Positions 1-11,300 of a stretch of 64,000 bases of DNA are shown piece by piece. A model generated the notes under the pieces. That model had not been told where the DNA came from. It made no database searches and worked only from the letters and a program-made list of their open reading frames with translations. Position numbers and translations under genes: made by a program. This DNA is from Rhynchopus euleeides (lineage: Eukaryota > Euglenozoa > Diplonemea > Diplonemida > Diplonemidae), in contig OY723271.1 of NCBI GenBank assembly GCA_963210315.1, positions 1 to 64,000 of the forward strand, given 5' to 3'. Positions within the stretch are counted from its first letter, which is position 1, and each line of letters begins with the position of its first letter.

Positions 1-2487
1 GGGTTTGCGGGTTTGCGGGTTTGCGGGTTTGCGGGTTTGCGGGTTTGCGGGTTTGCGGGTTTGCGGGTTTGCGGGTTTGCGGGTTTGCGGGTTTGCGGGT
101 TTGCGGGTTTGCGGGTTTGCGGGTTTGCGGGTTTGCGGGTTTGCGGGTTTGCGGGTTTGCGGGTTTGCGGGTTTGCGGGTTTGCGGGTTTGCGGGTTTGC
201 GGGTTTGCGGGTTTGCGGGTTTGCGGGTTTGCGGGTTTGCGGGTTTGCGGGTTTGCGGGTTTGCGGGTTTGCGGGTTTGCGGGTTTGCGGGTTTGCGGGT
301 TTGCGGGTTTGCGGGTTTGCGGGTTTGCGGGTTTGCGGGTTTGCGGGTTTGCGGGTTTGCGGGTTTGCGGGTTTGCGGGTTTGCGGGTTTGCGGGTTTGC
401 GGGTTTGCGGGTTTGCGGGTTTGCGGGTTTGCGGGTTTGCGGGTTTGCGGGTTTGCGGGTTTGCGGGTTTGCGGGTTTGCGGGTTTGCGGGTTTGCGGGT
501 TTGCGGGTTTGCGGGTTTGCGGGTTTGCGGGTTTGCGGGTTTGCGGGTTTGCGGGTTTGCGGGTTTGCGGGTTTGCGGGTTTGCGGGTTTGCGGGTTTGC
601 GGGTTTGCGGGTTTGCGGGTTTGCGGGTTTGCGGGTTTGCGGGTTTGCGGGTTTGCGGGTTTGCGGGTTTGCGGGTTTGCGGGTTTGCGGGTTTGCGGGT
701 TTGCGGGTTTGCGGGTTTGCGGGTTTGCGGGTTTGCGGGTTTGCGGGTTTGCGGGTTTGCGGGTTTGCGGGTTTGCGGGTTTGCGGGTTTGCGGGTTTGC
801 GGGTTTGCGGGTTTGCGGGTTTGCGGGTTTGCGGGTTTGCGGGTTTGCGGGTTTGCGGGTTTGCGGGTTTGCGGGTTTGCGGGTTTGCGGGTTTGCGGGT
901 TTGCGGGTTTGCGGGTTTGCGGGTTTGCGGGTTTGCGGGTTTGCGGGTTTGCGGGTTTGCGGGTTTGCGGGTTTGCGGGTTTGCGGGTTTGCGGGTTTGC
1001 GGGTTTGCGGGTTTGCGGGTTTGCGGGTTTGCGGGTTTGCGGGTTTGCGGGTTTGCGGGTTTGCGGGTTTGCGGGTTTGCGGGTTTGCGGGTTTGCGGGT
1101 TTGCGGGTTTGCGGGTTTGCGGGTTTGCGGGTTTGCGGGTTTGCGGGTTTGCGGGTTTGCGGGTTTGCGGGTTTGCGGGTTTGCGGGTTTGCGGGTTTGC
1201 GGGTTTGCGGGTTTGCGGGTTTGCGGGTTTGCGGGTTTGCGGGTTTGCGGGTTTGCGGGTTTGCGGGTTTGCGGGTTTGCGGGTTTGCGGGTTTGCGGGT
1301 TTGCGGGTTTGCGGGTTTGCGGGTTTGCGGGTTTGCGGGTTTGCGGGTTTGCGGGTTTGCGGGTTTGCGGGTTTGCGGGTTTGCGGGTTTGCGGGTTTGC
1401 GGGTTTGCGGGTTTGCGGGTTTGCGGGTTTGCGGGTTTGCGGGTTTGCGGGTTTGCGGGTTTGCGGGTTTGCGGGTTTGCGGGTTTGCGGGTTTGCGGGT
1501 TTGCGGGTTTGCGGGTTTGCGGGTTTGCGGGTTTGCGGGTTTGCGGGTTTGCGGGTTTGCGGGTTTGCGGGTTTGCGGGTTTGCGGGTTTGCGGGTTTGC
1601 GGGTTTGCGGGTTTGCGGGTTTGCGGGTTTGCGGGTTTGCGGGTTTGCGGGTTTGCGGGTTTGCGGGTTTGCGGGTTTGCGGGTTTGCGGGTTTGCGGGT
1701 TTGCGGGTTTGCGGGTTTGCGGGTTTGCGGGTTTGCGGGTTTGCGGGTTTGCGGGTTTGCGGGTTTGCGGGTTTGCGGGTTTGCGGGTTTGCGGGTTTGC
1801 GGGTTTGCGGGTTTGCGGGTTTGCGGGTTTGCGGGTTTGCGGGTTTGCGGGTTTGCGGGTTTGCGGGTTTGCGGGTTTGCGGGTTTGCGGGTTTGCGGGT
1901 TTGCGGGTTTGCGGGTTTGCGGGTTTGCGGGTTTGCGGGTTTGCGGGTTTGCGGGTTTGCGGGTTTGCGGGTTTGCGGGTTTGCGGGTTTGCGGGTTTGC
2001 GGGTTTGCGGGTTTGCGGGTTTGCGGGTTTGCGGGTTTGCGGGTTTGCGGGTTTGCGGGTTTGCGGGTTTGCGGGTTTGCGGGTTTGCGGGTTTGCGGGT
2101 TTGCGGGTTTGCGGGTTTGCGGGTTTGCGGGTTTGCGGGTTTGCGGGTTTGCGGGTTTGCGGGTTTGCGGGTTTGCGGGTTTGCGGGTTTGCGGGTTTGC
2201 GGGTTTGCGGGTTTGCGGGTTTGCGGGTTTGCGGGTTTGCGGGTTTGCGGGTTTGCGGGTTTGCGGGTTTGCGGGTTTGCGGGTTTGCGGGTTTGCGGGT
2301 TTGCGGGTTTGCGGGTTTGCGGGTTTGCGGGTTTGCGGGTTTGCGGGTTTGCGGGTTTGCGGGTTTGCGGGTTTGCGGGTTTGCGGGTTTGCGGGTTTGC
2401 GGGTTTGCGGGTTTGCGGGTTTGCGGGTTTGCGGGTTTGCGGGTTTGCGGGTTTGCGGGTTTGCGGGTTTGCGGGTTTGCGGGTTTG
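1..2487 (+). repeat. (GCGGGTTT)n array 1, telomere-like satellite
   Basis: About 311 copies of an 8-bp unit without a single visible variant. The array runs off the left edge of the window, so its true length is unknown. The G-rich strand is the plus strand. GGG runs spaced by five bases fit a G-quadruplex pattern. The array ends inside a unit at GGGTTTG and is followed by non-repetitive DNA. The unit has no stop codon in any frame, so the long open frames across it are artefacts. Confidence 0.97.
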
Positions 2488-2645
2488 TCTCTCTGTCGGT
2501 TGTGGTTTGTGTGCCTGAAGACTGTGTTAGATCGAGCCTGGGAGGAGTACACACATCGCGGCAGGCTTGGCACAGGTTAGGAGCGTCTTTCAGGGAAAAG
2601 CAGGTGAATGAATCAATAGTGGCACATGTGGGAAGGCAAGAGATG

Positions 2646-5039
2646 CTAGGGATTTTGGTTTTGCGGCCGACCATCATGGATCACAGTTGTTGTAAGGCTC
2701 TGCTGAACCTTGCTGTATCCGTATGCAGAGAACTGCAAGAAGTGTACGCTGTTGTCACAAATAATGTAAAAGGTGTTGGCTGCCTTCGGGGTGTTGTATT
2801 TGTGCTCACTGACCTTCTGTCCAAGGCCATTGTCTGCATCTTCTGTGAGAATGACAACAATGCAGATCTGCAAAACAACAGCGGTTAGATACACAGCAAT
2901 GCTGTCAGCCCAGAATGGCGAGTTCATCACTCGATGCAAGTTGCAGTAGTCCTGGACTCCTTTCTGACATTCCAGACCCAAGCCCTGCCAATGAACAAAA
3001 GATGCAATTGAAACCAAGTGTCTCAGTCCCTCTGGAAAGGGATCCTTCCAGACATGTTCACGAAGGAGCTTTGCGGAAGCCCGTTGGTCCAGGGCAGCCG
3101 TCCCCACCCCAGGAACTCTTCTTCTGATTTGACTGTAGCACAAAAGGGAGTGGTAAAAGCAATGACCGTCTCCAGGAACGTCAACAACGGCGGTACAGGG
3201 AAGCCCTGCAGCTGCCAGAAACTGGCGGACCCGAAGGGAGACTGTTGTTCTTTCAAGCTGTGCTCCTGTTCTCTTCAGGTTTGGGGGGAAAAAACTCAGT
3301 CGATCACCGTCGCGGTTAGAGTCAGGAAGATGATACTGAGGAAAAGGCATGCCATCATCATCATCGTCATCATCATCGTCATCTTCAGCAAACTCAAGGT
3401 GTGCCACTGTGTTGGGGAGGGGTGCATTTCTTTGCAAGGCTTCTGCAGTTGGAGGAGGGAGGTTAGAGTTTTGATGAACAGAAGCCGAGTAAGCTGCATC
3501 CGAAATTGTCTGGTACTTTGTTCTGATGGCTGCCTTCTCAGCATCAGTCAGGTTTGCAAATATCCCCTCCACCTCCCTCCCCACAACATCAAGCACCTCC
3601 TTGAAGACAGGATTCTGAATTGGGAACATTTTTCCTGTCATCTTACTCACAGGAACAGCAACCTTCACAGCATCAGACGAACGGCACCTGCTGAGGGCAA
3701 CATACAGCTGTCCATGTGCAAAGCACTGGTTTGTAGTCAGGTCAAGCCCAACCCGATCCAGTGTCTGTCCCTGTGCTTTGTTGATTGTGCTTGCAAAGGC
3801 AAGAGAAACTGGAAACTGGACACGCTTCATGGCAAAGCCAACCTTTTTTGCATCTGGTTCGTTCTTGACCCGTGGGATGCAGATGTAGTCACTTTCCAGG
3901 GTGTCAGGTTTGTCAATCGGAACACACAGAAGGTTGAGAGGGGTAATCCTCTTCAAGATCAGCCGTGTCCCATTACACAGCCCTCCTGGAGGATTCAAGT
4001 TCTTCAGAAGCATGACAGGTGCCCCAACCTTGAGGTGCAGTGTGTGGAGTGGGATTCCAGTCACCACCACTTGGTTGAGCACATCATTGTCAAGAAGGTC
4101 AGGACGAACATTCTCCTCAACACAGGTGTCCTGCCCGATAATGAGAAACTCCTCCCCAGGCATCCTCTGCAGACATTTTTGGTTGAGCTCACGCTGTGCA
4201 CTGTTTGTTGGACACATGATCATTGCATTCCCAATGAATGAGGAGGAGAAGGAGGATGGAGCATGATGATTGTTCTGCTTCTTCGAAAGATTTGGAAAGG
4301 TGTGTTCAATCAGGTCTTCCTGGCTGTAGTAGTGGCAACTGTCATTTTTTCTTCTGATTGCAGCAGCACTGGAAGGAAACACGTTCTTGACATACATCTT
4401 GCTGAAGAGGTTTATGGTCCCATCTTCCTCATTCATGGAACCATCCCCAACTGCACTCAAAAACTGTGCATATTCCAGGTCACCCTGTTGCCTCATAATT
4501 TGGGTCAAACTTATCTTCTGAATTTCAGGCCAGAGAGGGGACATGTGGAGTGTTGCTGCAATTGCCCCCTCCCTGGTGTCATGCACCGGAAGAATTTGCT
4601 TGATGTCACCACCAAGCACTGTCACAATCCCACCAAAGGGTGCCTCATTCTGCCTCACCCTCCGACAGGACCGATCCACAATCTCAACACATTCCCTCCT
4701 TGCCATCACCACCTCATCCCAAACAATCAGTGACGTTTTTCTGATCAAGTCCTCAAACTCTGTGGGCAAGGAACAGAGTTTGTTACATTCGGAAGGGTCA
4801 ATGTTGAGGGGAATCTTGAACCGGTTGTGGGCGGTCCGCCCCCCACGAAGAAGTGTAGCAGCAATTCCGGAACTGGCAACGGCTAGGGCGATGGAGTGCC
4901 CTTCCTGTTGAGGCATCGGATTCCCGACGGCTCTTCCGAAACGCAGCAGCCCGCCTTCTGTCGCTTGAATCAGAACTGTCATCCTCCTCCTCTTCCCCAG
5001 GAATCTGCTCGCCAGCGAAAAGCAAGCCCGCACGTTCAT
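2646..5039 (-). pseudogene. Helitron PIF1-type helicase C-terminal part fused to an OTU-like domain (N-terminal Rep missing)
   Basis: The 797-residue frame matches the second half of a Helitron replicase-helicase and aligns well with the Helitron gene at 37251-40963. Visible blocks are AVASSGIAATLL, IVWDEVVMARR, a GGDIKQILPV block like PIF1 motif III, APVMLLKNLNPPGGLCNGTR, and STINKAQGQTLDRVGLDL followed by HGQLYVALSR. A poly-Asp tract from an ATC repeat (about 3355-3390) separates the helicase from an OTU-like domain with GDGHCFYHSLL as the cysteine motif and a candidate histidine in NSVHFLQF. The Rep domain and the Walker A motif are absent and there is no room for them before array 2. The open frame reads further upstream than the homology, which starts only near position 4905. 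The element is therefore 5'-incomplete and probably cannot transpose by itself. Confidence 0.8.
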
Positions 5040-5165
5040 TCTGGATCATCAGCGGCACAGAGCAACGACGAGTGCCTTCTGGATTCCACATCCATGGGCC
5101 ATCCCAGCAAAAGCGGTAGCCGGCCGAGACGTACTCCTCAATGGTCCGCAGACGTGCATGCGACA
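4906..5165 (-). CDS. Possible 5' exon or unrelated segment upstream of the helicase fragment
   Basis: From an ATG at 5165 a minus-strand frame reads MSHARLRTIEEYVSAG and then an acidic serine-rich stretch (EEEEDDSSDSSD) before it runs out of the helicase frame. A CAACAG acceptor-like site lies where helicase homology starts (about 4907), so the two could be exons of one gene, but I could not identify a convincing donor. I do not recognise the protein. It may equally be the sequence to which the Helitron fragment was joined. Confidence 0.2.
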
Positions 5166-5359
5166 TAGTTTGTGTGGTTCCTGTGTGGGAGATGTGTGTG
5201 GATGCACGTACAAGATGACACAACACATGAACAAGACGGAGCTGCAAACAAAAGACATGAACAAGGGGCGGGAGCAGGCAGGGAAGGGTGGGGGGGGGGG
5301 GGGGCGGGGGGGACGCGACACAGGTTCACACCTGAACAACACGCTTGCTCATTTCTCGT

Positions 5360-8300
5360 GCGGGTTTGCGGGTTTGCGGGTTTGCGGGTTTGCGGGTTTG
5401 CGGGTTTGCGGGTTTGCGGGTTTGCGGGTTTGCGGGTTTGCGGGTTTGCGGGTTTGCGGGTTTGCGGGTTTGCGGGTTTGCGGGTTTGCGGGTTTGCGGG
5501 TTTGCGGGTTTGCGGGTTTGCGGGTTTGCGGGTTTGCGGGTTTGCGGGTTTGCGGGTTTGCGGGTTTGCGGGTTTGCGGGTTTGCGGGTTTGCGGGTTTG
5601 CGGGTTTGCGGGTTTGCGGGTTTGCGGGTTTGCGGGTTTGCGGGTTTGCGGGTTTGCGGGTTTGCGGGTTTGCGGGTTTGCGGGTTTGCGGGTTTGCGGG
5701 TTTGCGGGTTTGCGGGTTTGCGGGTTTGCGGGTTTGCGGGTTTGCGGGTTTGCGGGTTTGCGGGTTTGCGGGTTTGCGGGTTTGCGGGTTTGCGGGTTTG
5801 CGGGTTTGCGGGTTTGCGGGTTTGCGGGTTTGCGGGTTTGCGGGTTTGCGGGTTTGCGGGTTTGCGGGTTTGCGGGTTTGCGGGTTTGCGGGTTTGCGGG
5901 TTTGCGGGTTTGCGGGTTTGCGGGTTTGCGGGTTTGCGGGTTTGCGGGTTTGCGGGTTTGCGGGTTTGCGGGTTTGCGGGTTTGCGGGTTTGCGGGTTTG
6001 CGGGTTTGCGGGTTTGCGGGTTTGCGGGTTTGCGGGTTTGCGGGTTTGCGGGTTTGCGGGTTTGCGGGTTTGCGGGTTTGCGGGTTTGCGGGTTTGCGGG
6101 TTTGCGGGTTTGCGGGTTTGCGGGTTTGCGGGTTTGCGGGTTTGCGGGTTTGCGGGTTTGCGGGTTTGCGGGTTTGCGGGTTTGCGGGTTTGCGGGTTTG
6201 CGGGTTTGCGGGTTTGCGGGTTTGCGGGTTTGCGGGTTTGCGGGTTTGCGGGTTTGCGGGTTTGCGGGTTTGCGGGTTTGCGGGTTTGCGGGTTTGCGGG
6301 TTTGCGGGTTTGCGGGTTTGCGGGTTTGCGGGTTTGCGGGTTTGCGGGTTTGCGGGTTTGCGGGTTTGCGGGTTTGCGGGTTTGCGGGTTTGCGGGTTTG
6401 CGGGTTTGCGGGTTTGCGGGTTTGCGGGTTTGCGGGTTTGCGGGTTTGCGGGTTTGCGGGTTTGCGGGTTTGCGGGTTTGCGGGTTTGCGGGTTTGCGGG
6501 TTTGCGGGTTTGCGGGTTTGCGGGTTTGCGGGTTTGCGGGTTTGCGGGTTTGCGGGTTTGCGGGTTTGCGGGTTTGCGGGTTTGCGGGTTTGCGGGTTTG
6601 CGGGTTTGCGGGTTTGCGGGTTTGCGGGTTTGCGGGTTTGCGGGTTTGCGGGTTTGCGGGTTTGCGGGTTTGCGGGTTTGCGGGTTTGCGGGTTTGCGGG
6701 TTTGCGGGTTTGCGGGTTTGCGGGTTTGCGGGTTTGCGGGTTTGCGGGTTTGCGGGTTTGCGGGTTTGCGGGTTTGCGGGTTTGCGGGTTTGCGGGTTTG
6801 CGGGTTTGCGGGTTTGCGGGTTTGCGGGTTTGCGGGTTTGCGGGTTTGCGGGTTTGCGGGTTTGCGGGTTTGCGGGTTTGCGGGTTTGCGGGTTTGCGGG
6901 TTTGCGGGTTTGCGGGTTTGCGGGTTTGCGGGTTTGCGGGTTTGCGGGTTTGCGGGTTTGCGGGTTTGCGGGTTTGCGGGTTTGCGGGTTTGCGGGTTTG
7001 CGGGTTTGCGGGTTTGCGGGTTTGCGGGTTTGCGGGTTTGCGGGTTTGCGGGTTTGCGGGTTTGCGGGTTTGCGGGTTTGCGGGTTTGCGGGTTTGCGGG
7101 TTTGCGGGTTTGCGGGTTTGCGGGTTTGCGGGTTTGCGGGTTTGCGGGTTTGCGGGTTTGCGGGTTTGCGGGTTTGCGGGTTTGCGGGTTTGCGGGTTTG
7201 CGGGTTTGCGGGTTTGCGGGTTTGCGGGTTTGCGGGTTTGCGGGTTTGCGGGTTTGCGGGTTTGCGGGTTTGCGGGTTTGCGGGTTTGCGGGTTTGCGGG
7301 TTTGCGGGTTTGCGGGTTTGCGGGTTTGCGGGTTTGCGGGTTTGCGGGTTTGCGGGTTTGCGGGTTTGCGGGTTTGCGGGTTTGCGGGTTTGCGGGTTTG
7401 CGGGTTTGCGGGTTTGCGGGTTTGCGGGTTTGCGGGTTTGCGGGTTTGCGGGTTTGCGGGTTTGCGGGTTTGCGGGTTTGCGGGTTTGCGGGTTTGCGGG
7501 TTTGCGGGTTTGCGGGTTTGCGGGTTTGCGGGTTTGCGGGTTTGCGGGTTTGCGGGTTTGCGGGTTTGCGGGTTTGCGGGTTTGCGGGTTTGCGGGTTTG
7601 CGGGTTTGCGGGTTTGCGGGTTTGCGGGTTTGCGGGTTTGCGGGTTTGCGGGTTTGCGGGTTTGCGGGTTTGCGGGTTTGCGGGTTTGCGGGTTTGCGGG
7701 TTTGCGGGTTTGCGGGTTTGCGGGTTTGCGGGTTTGCGGGTTTGCGGGTTTGCGGGTTTGCGGGTTTGCGGGTTTGCGGGTTTGCGGGTTTGCGGGTTTG
7801 CGGGTTTGCGGGTTTGCGGGTTTGCGGGTTTGCGGGTTTGCGGGTTTGCGGGTTTGCGGGTTTGCGGGTTTGCGGGTTTGCGGGTTTGCGGGTTTGCGGG
7901 TTTGCGGGTTTGCGGGTTTGCGGGTTTGCGGGTTTGCGGGTTTGCGGGTTTGCGGGTTTGCGGGTTTGCGGGTTTGCGGGTTTGCGGGTTTGCGGGTTTG
8001 CGGGTTTGCGGGTTTGCGGGTTTGCGGGTTTGCGGGTTTGCGGGTTTGCGGGTTTGCGGGTTTGCGGGTTTGCGGGTTTGCGGGTTTGCGGGTTTGCGGG
8101 TTTGCGGGTTTGCGGGTTTGCGGGTTTGCGGGTTTGCGGGTTTGCGGGTTTGCGGGTTTGCGGGTTTGCGGGTTTGCGGGTTTGCGGGTTTGCGGGTTTG
8201 CGGGTTTGCGGGTTTGCGGGTTTGCGGGTTTGCGGGTTTGCGGGTTTGCGGGTTTGCGGGTTTGCGGGTTTGCGGGTTTGCGGGTTTGCGGGTTTGCGGG

Positions 8301-11300
8301 TTTGCGGGTTTGCGGGTTTGCGGGTTTGCGGGTTTGCGGGTTTGCGGGTTTGCGGGTTTGCGGGTTTGCGGGTTTGCGGGTTTGCGGGTTTGCGGGTTTG
8401 CGGGTTTGCGGGTTTGCGGGTTTGCGGGTTTGCGGGTTTGCGGGTTTGCGGGTTTGCGGGTTTGCGGGTTTGCGGGTTTGCGGGTTTGCGGGTTTGCGGG
8501 TTTGCGGGTTTGCGGGTTTGCGGGTTTGCGGGTTTGCGGGTTTGCGGGTTTGCGGGTTTGCGGGTTTGCGGGTTTGCGGGTTTGCGGGTTTGCGGGTTTG
8601 CGGGTTTGCGGGTTTGCGGGTTTGCGGGTTTGCGGGTTTGCGGGTTTGCGGGTTTGCGGGTTTGCGGGTTTGCGGGTTTGCGGGTTTGCGGGTTTGCGGG
8701 TTTGCGGGTTTGCGGGTTTGCGGGTTTGCGGGTTTGCGGGTTTGCGGGTTTGCGGGTTTGCGGGTTTGCGGGTTTGCGGGTTTGCGGGTTTGCGGGTTTG
8801 CGGGTTTGCGGGTTTGCGGGTTTGCGGGTTTGCGGGTTTGCGGGTTTGCGGGTTTGCGGGTTTGCGGGTTTGCGGGTTTGCGGGTTTGCGGGTTTGCGGG
8901 TTTGCGGGTTTGCGGGTTTGCGGGTTTGCGGGTTTGCGGGTTTGCGGGTTTGCGGGTTTGCGGGTTTGCGGGTTTGCGGGTTTGCGGGTTTGCGGGTTTG
9001 CGGGTTTGCGGGTTTGCGGGTTTGCGGGTTTGCGGGTTTGCGGGTTTGCGGGTTTGCGGGTTTGCGGGTTTGCGGGTTTGCGGGTTTGCGGGTTTGCGGG
9101 TTTGCGGGTTTGCGGGTTTGCGGGTTTGCGGGTTTGCGGGTTTGCGGGTTTGCGGGTTTGCGGGTTTGCGGGTTTGCGGGTTTGCGGGTTTGCGGGTTTG
9201 CGGGTTTGCGGGTTTGCGGGTTTGCGGGTTTGCGGGTTTGCGGGTTTGCGGGTTTGCGGGTTTGCGGGTTTGCGGGTTTGCGGGTTTGCGGGTTTGCGGG
9301 TTTGCGGGTTTGCGGGTTTGCGGGTTTGCGGGTTTGCGGGTTTGCGGGTTTGCGGGTTTGCGGGTTTGCGGGTTTGCGGGTTTGCGGGTTTGCGGGTTTG
9401 CGGGTTTGCGGGTTTGCGGGTTTGCGGGTTTGCGGGTTTGCGGGTTTGCGGGTTTGCGGGTTTGCGGGTTTGCGGGTTTGCGGGTTTGCGGGTTTGCGGG
9501 TTTGCGGGTTTGCGGGTTTGCGGGTTTGCGGGTTTGCGGGTTTGCGGGTTTGCGGGTTTGCGGGTTTGCGGGTTTGCGGGTTTGCGGGTTTGCGGGTTTG
9601 CGGGTTTGCGGGTTTGCGGGTTTGCGGGTTTGCGGGTTTGCGGGTTTGCGGGTTTGCGGGTTTGCGGGTTTGCGGGTTTGCGGGTTTGCGGGTTTGCGGG
9701 TTTGCGGGTTTGCGGGTTTGCGGGTTTGCGGGTTTGCGGGTTTGCGGGTTTGCGGGTTTGCGGGTTTGCGGGTTTGCGGGTTTGCGGGTTTGCGGGTTTG
9801 CGGGTTTGCGGGTTTGCGGGTTTGCGGGTTTGCGGGTTTGCGGGTTTGCGGGTTTGCGGGTTTGCGGGTTTGCGGGTTTGCGGGTTTGCGGGTTTGCGGG
9901 TTTGCGGGTTTGCGGGTTTGCGGGTTTGCGGGTTTGCGGGTTTGCGGGTTTGCGGGTTTGCGGGTTTGCGGGTTTGCGGGTTTGCGGGTTTGCGGGTTTG
10001 CGGGTTTGCGGGTTTGCGGGTTTGCGGGTTTGCGGGTTTGCGGGTTTGCGGGTTTGCGGGTTTGCGGGTTTGCGGGTTTGCGGGTTTGCGGGTTTGCGGG
10101 TTTGCGGGTTTGCGGGTTTGCGGGTTTGCGGGTTTGCGGGTTTGCGGGTTTGCGGGTTTGCGGGTTTGCGGGTTTGCGGGTTTGCGGGTTTGCGGGTTTG
10201 CGGGTTTGCGGGTTTGCGGGTTTGCGGGTTTGCGGGTTTGCGGGTTTGCGGGTTTGCGGGTTTGCGGGTTTGCGGGTTTGCGGGTTTGCGGGTTTGCGGG
10301 TTTGCGGGTTTGCGGGTTTGCGGGTTTGCGGGTTTGCGGGTTTGCGGGTTTGCGGGTTTGCGGGTTTGCGGGTTTGCGGGTTTGCGGGTTTGCGGGTTTG
10401 CGGGTTTGCGGGTTTGCGGGTTTGCGGGTTTGCGGGTTTGCGGGTTTGCGGGTTTGCGGGTTTGCGGGTTTGCGGGTTTGCGGGTTTGCGGGTTTGCGGG
10501 TTTGCGGGTTTGCGGGTTTGCGGGTTTGCGGGTTTGCGGGTTTGCGGGTTTGCGGGTTTGCGGGTTTGCGGGTTTGCGGGTTTGCGGGTTTGCGGGTTTG
10601 CGGGTTTGCGGGTTTGCGGGTTTGCGGGTTTGCGGGTTTGCGGGTTTGCGGGTTTGCGGGTTTGCGGGTTTGCGGGTTTGCGGGTTTGCGGGTTTGCGGG
10701 TTTGCGGGTTTGCGGGTTTGCGGGTTTGCGGGTTTGCGGGTTTGCGGGTTTGCGGGTTTGCGGGTTTGCGGGTTTGCGGGTTTGCGGGTTTGCGGGTTTG
10801 CGGGTTTGCGGGTTTGCGGGTTTGCGGGTTTGCGGGTTTGCGGGTTTGCGGGTTTGCGGGTTTGCGGGTTTGCGGGTTTGCGGGTTTGCGGGTTTGCGGG
10901 TTTGCGGGTTTGCGGGTTTGCGGGTTTGCGGGTTTGCGGGTTTGCGGGTTTGCGGGTTTGCGGGTTTGCGGGTTTGCGGGTTTGCGGGTTTGCGGGTTTG
11001 CGGGTTTGCGGGTTTGCGGGTTTGCGGGTTTGCGGGTTTGCGGGTTTGCGGGTTTGCGGGTTTGCGGGTTTGCGGGTTTGCGGGTTTGCGGGTTTGCGGG
11101 TTTGCGGGTTTGCGGGTTTGCGGGTTTGCGGGTTTGCGGGTTTGCGGGTTTGCGGGTTTGCGGGTTTGCGGGTTTGCGGGTTTGCGGGTTTGCGGGTTTG
11201 CGGGTTTGCGGGTTTGCGGGTTTGCGGGTTTGCGGGTTTGCGGGTTTGCGGGTTTGCGGGTTTGCGGGTTTGCGGGTTTGCGGGTTTGCGGGTTTGCGGG

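Larger units (their letters stand above)
2488..5359. mobile_element. Helitron-derived insertion between arrays 1 and 2
   Basis: A 2.9-kb island of non-satellite DNA with sharp satellite borders. The left edge begins TCTCTCTGTCGG, which resembles Helitron 5' ends. The right edge ends TTCTCG next to TGCGGG, close to the TTCTAG end of the large Helitron at 42858, and a hairpin (CAGGT/ACCTG, 5321-5334) lies 24 bases before it. These borders suggest a plus-oriented Helitron-type insertion, yet its only recognisable gene lies on the minus strand. It may therefore be a non-autonomous or rearranged element that carries a captured Helitron fragment. A long G-run lies at 5290-5312. Confidence 0.5.

Noticed and set aside
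1-2487. Array 1 as the left chromosome end
   Set aside because: At a left end the plus strand should be C-rich. Here it is G-rich, so the array is interstitial or the contig begins inside a block.
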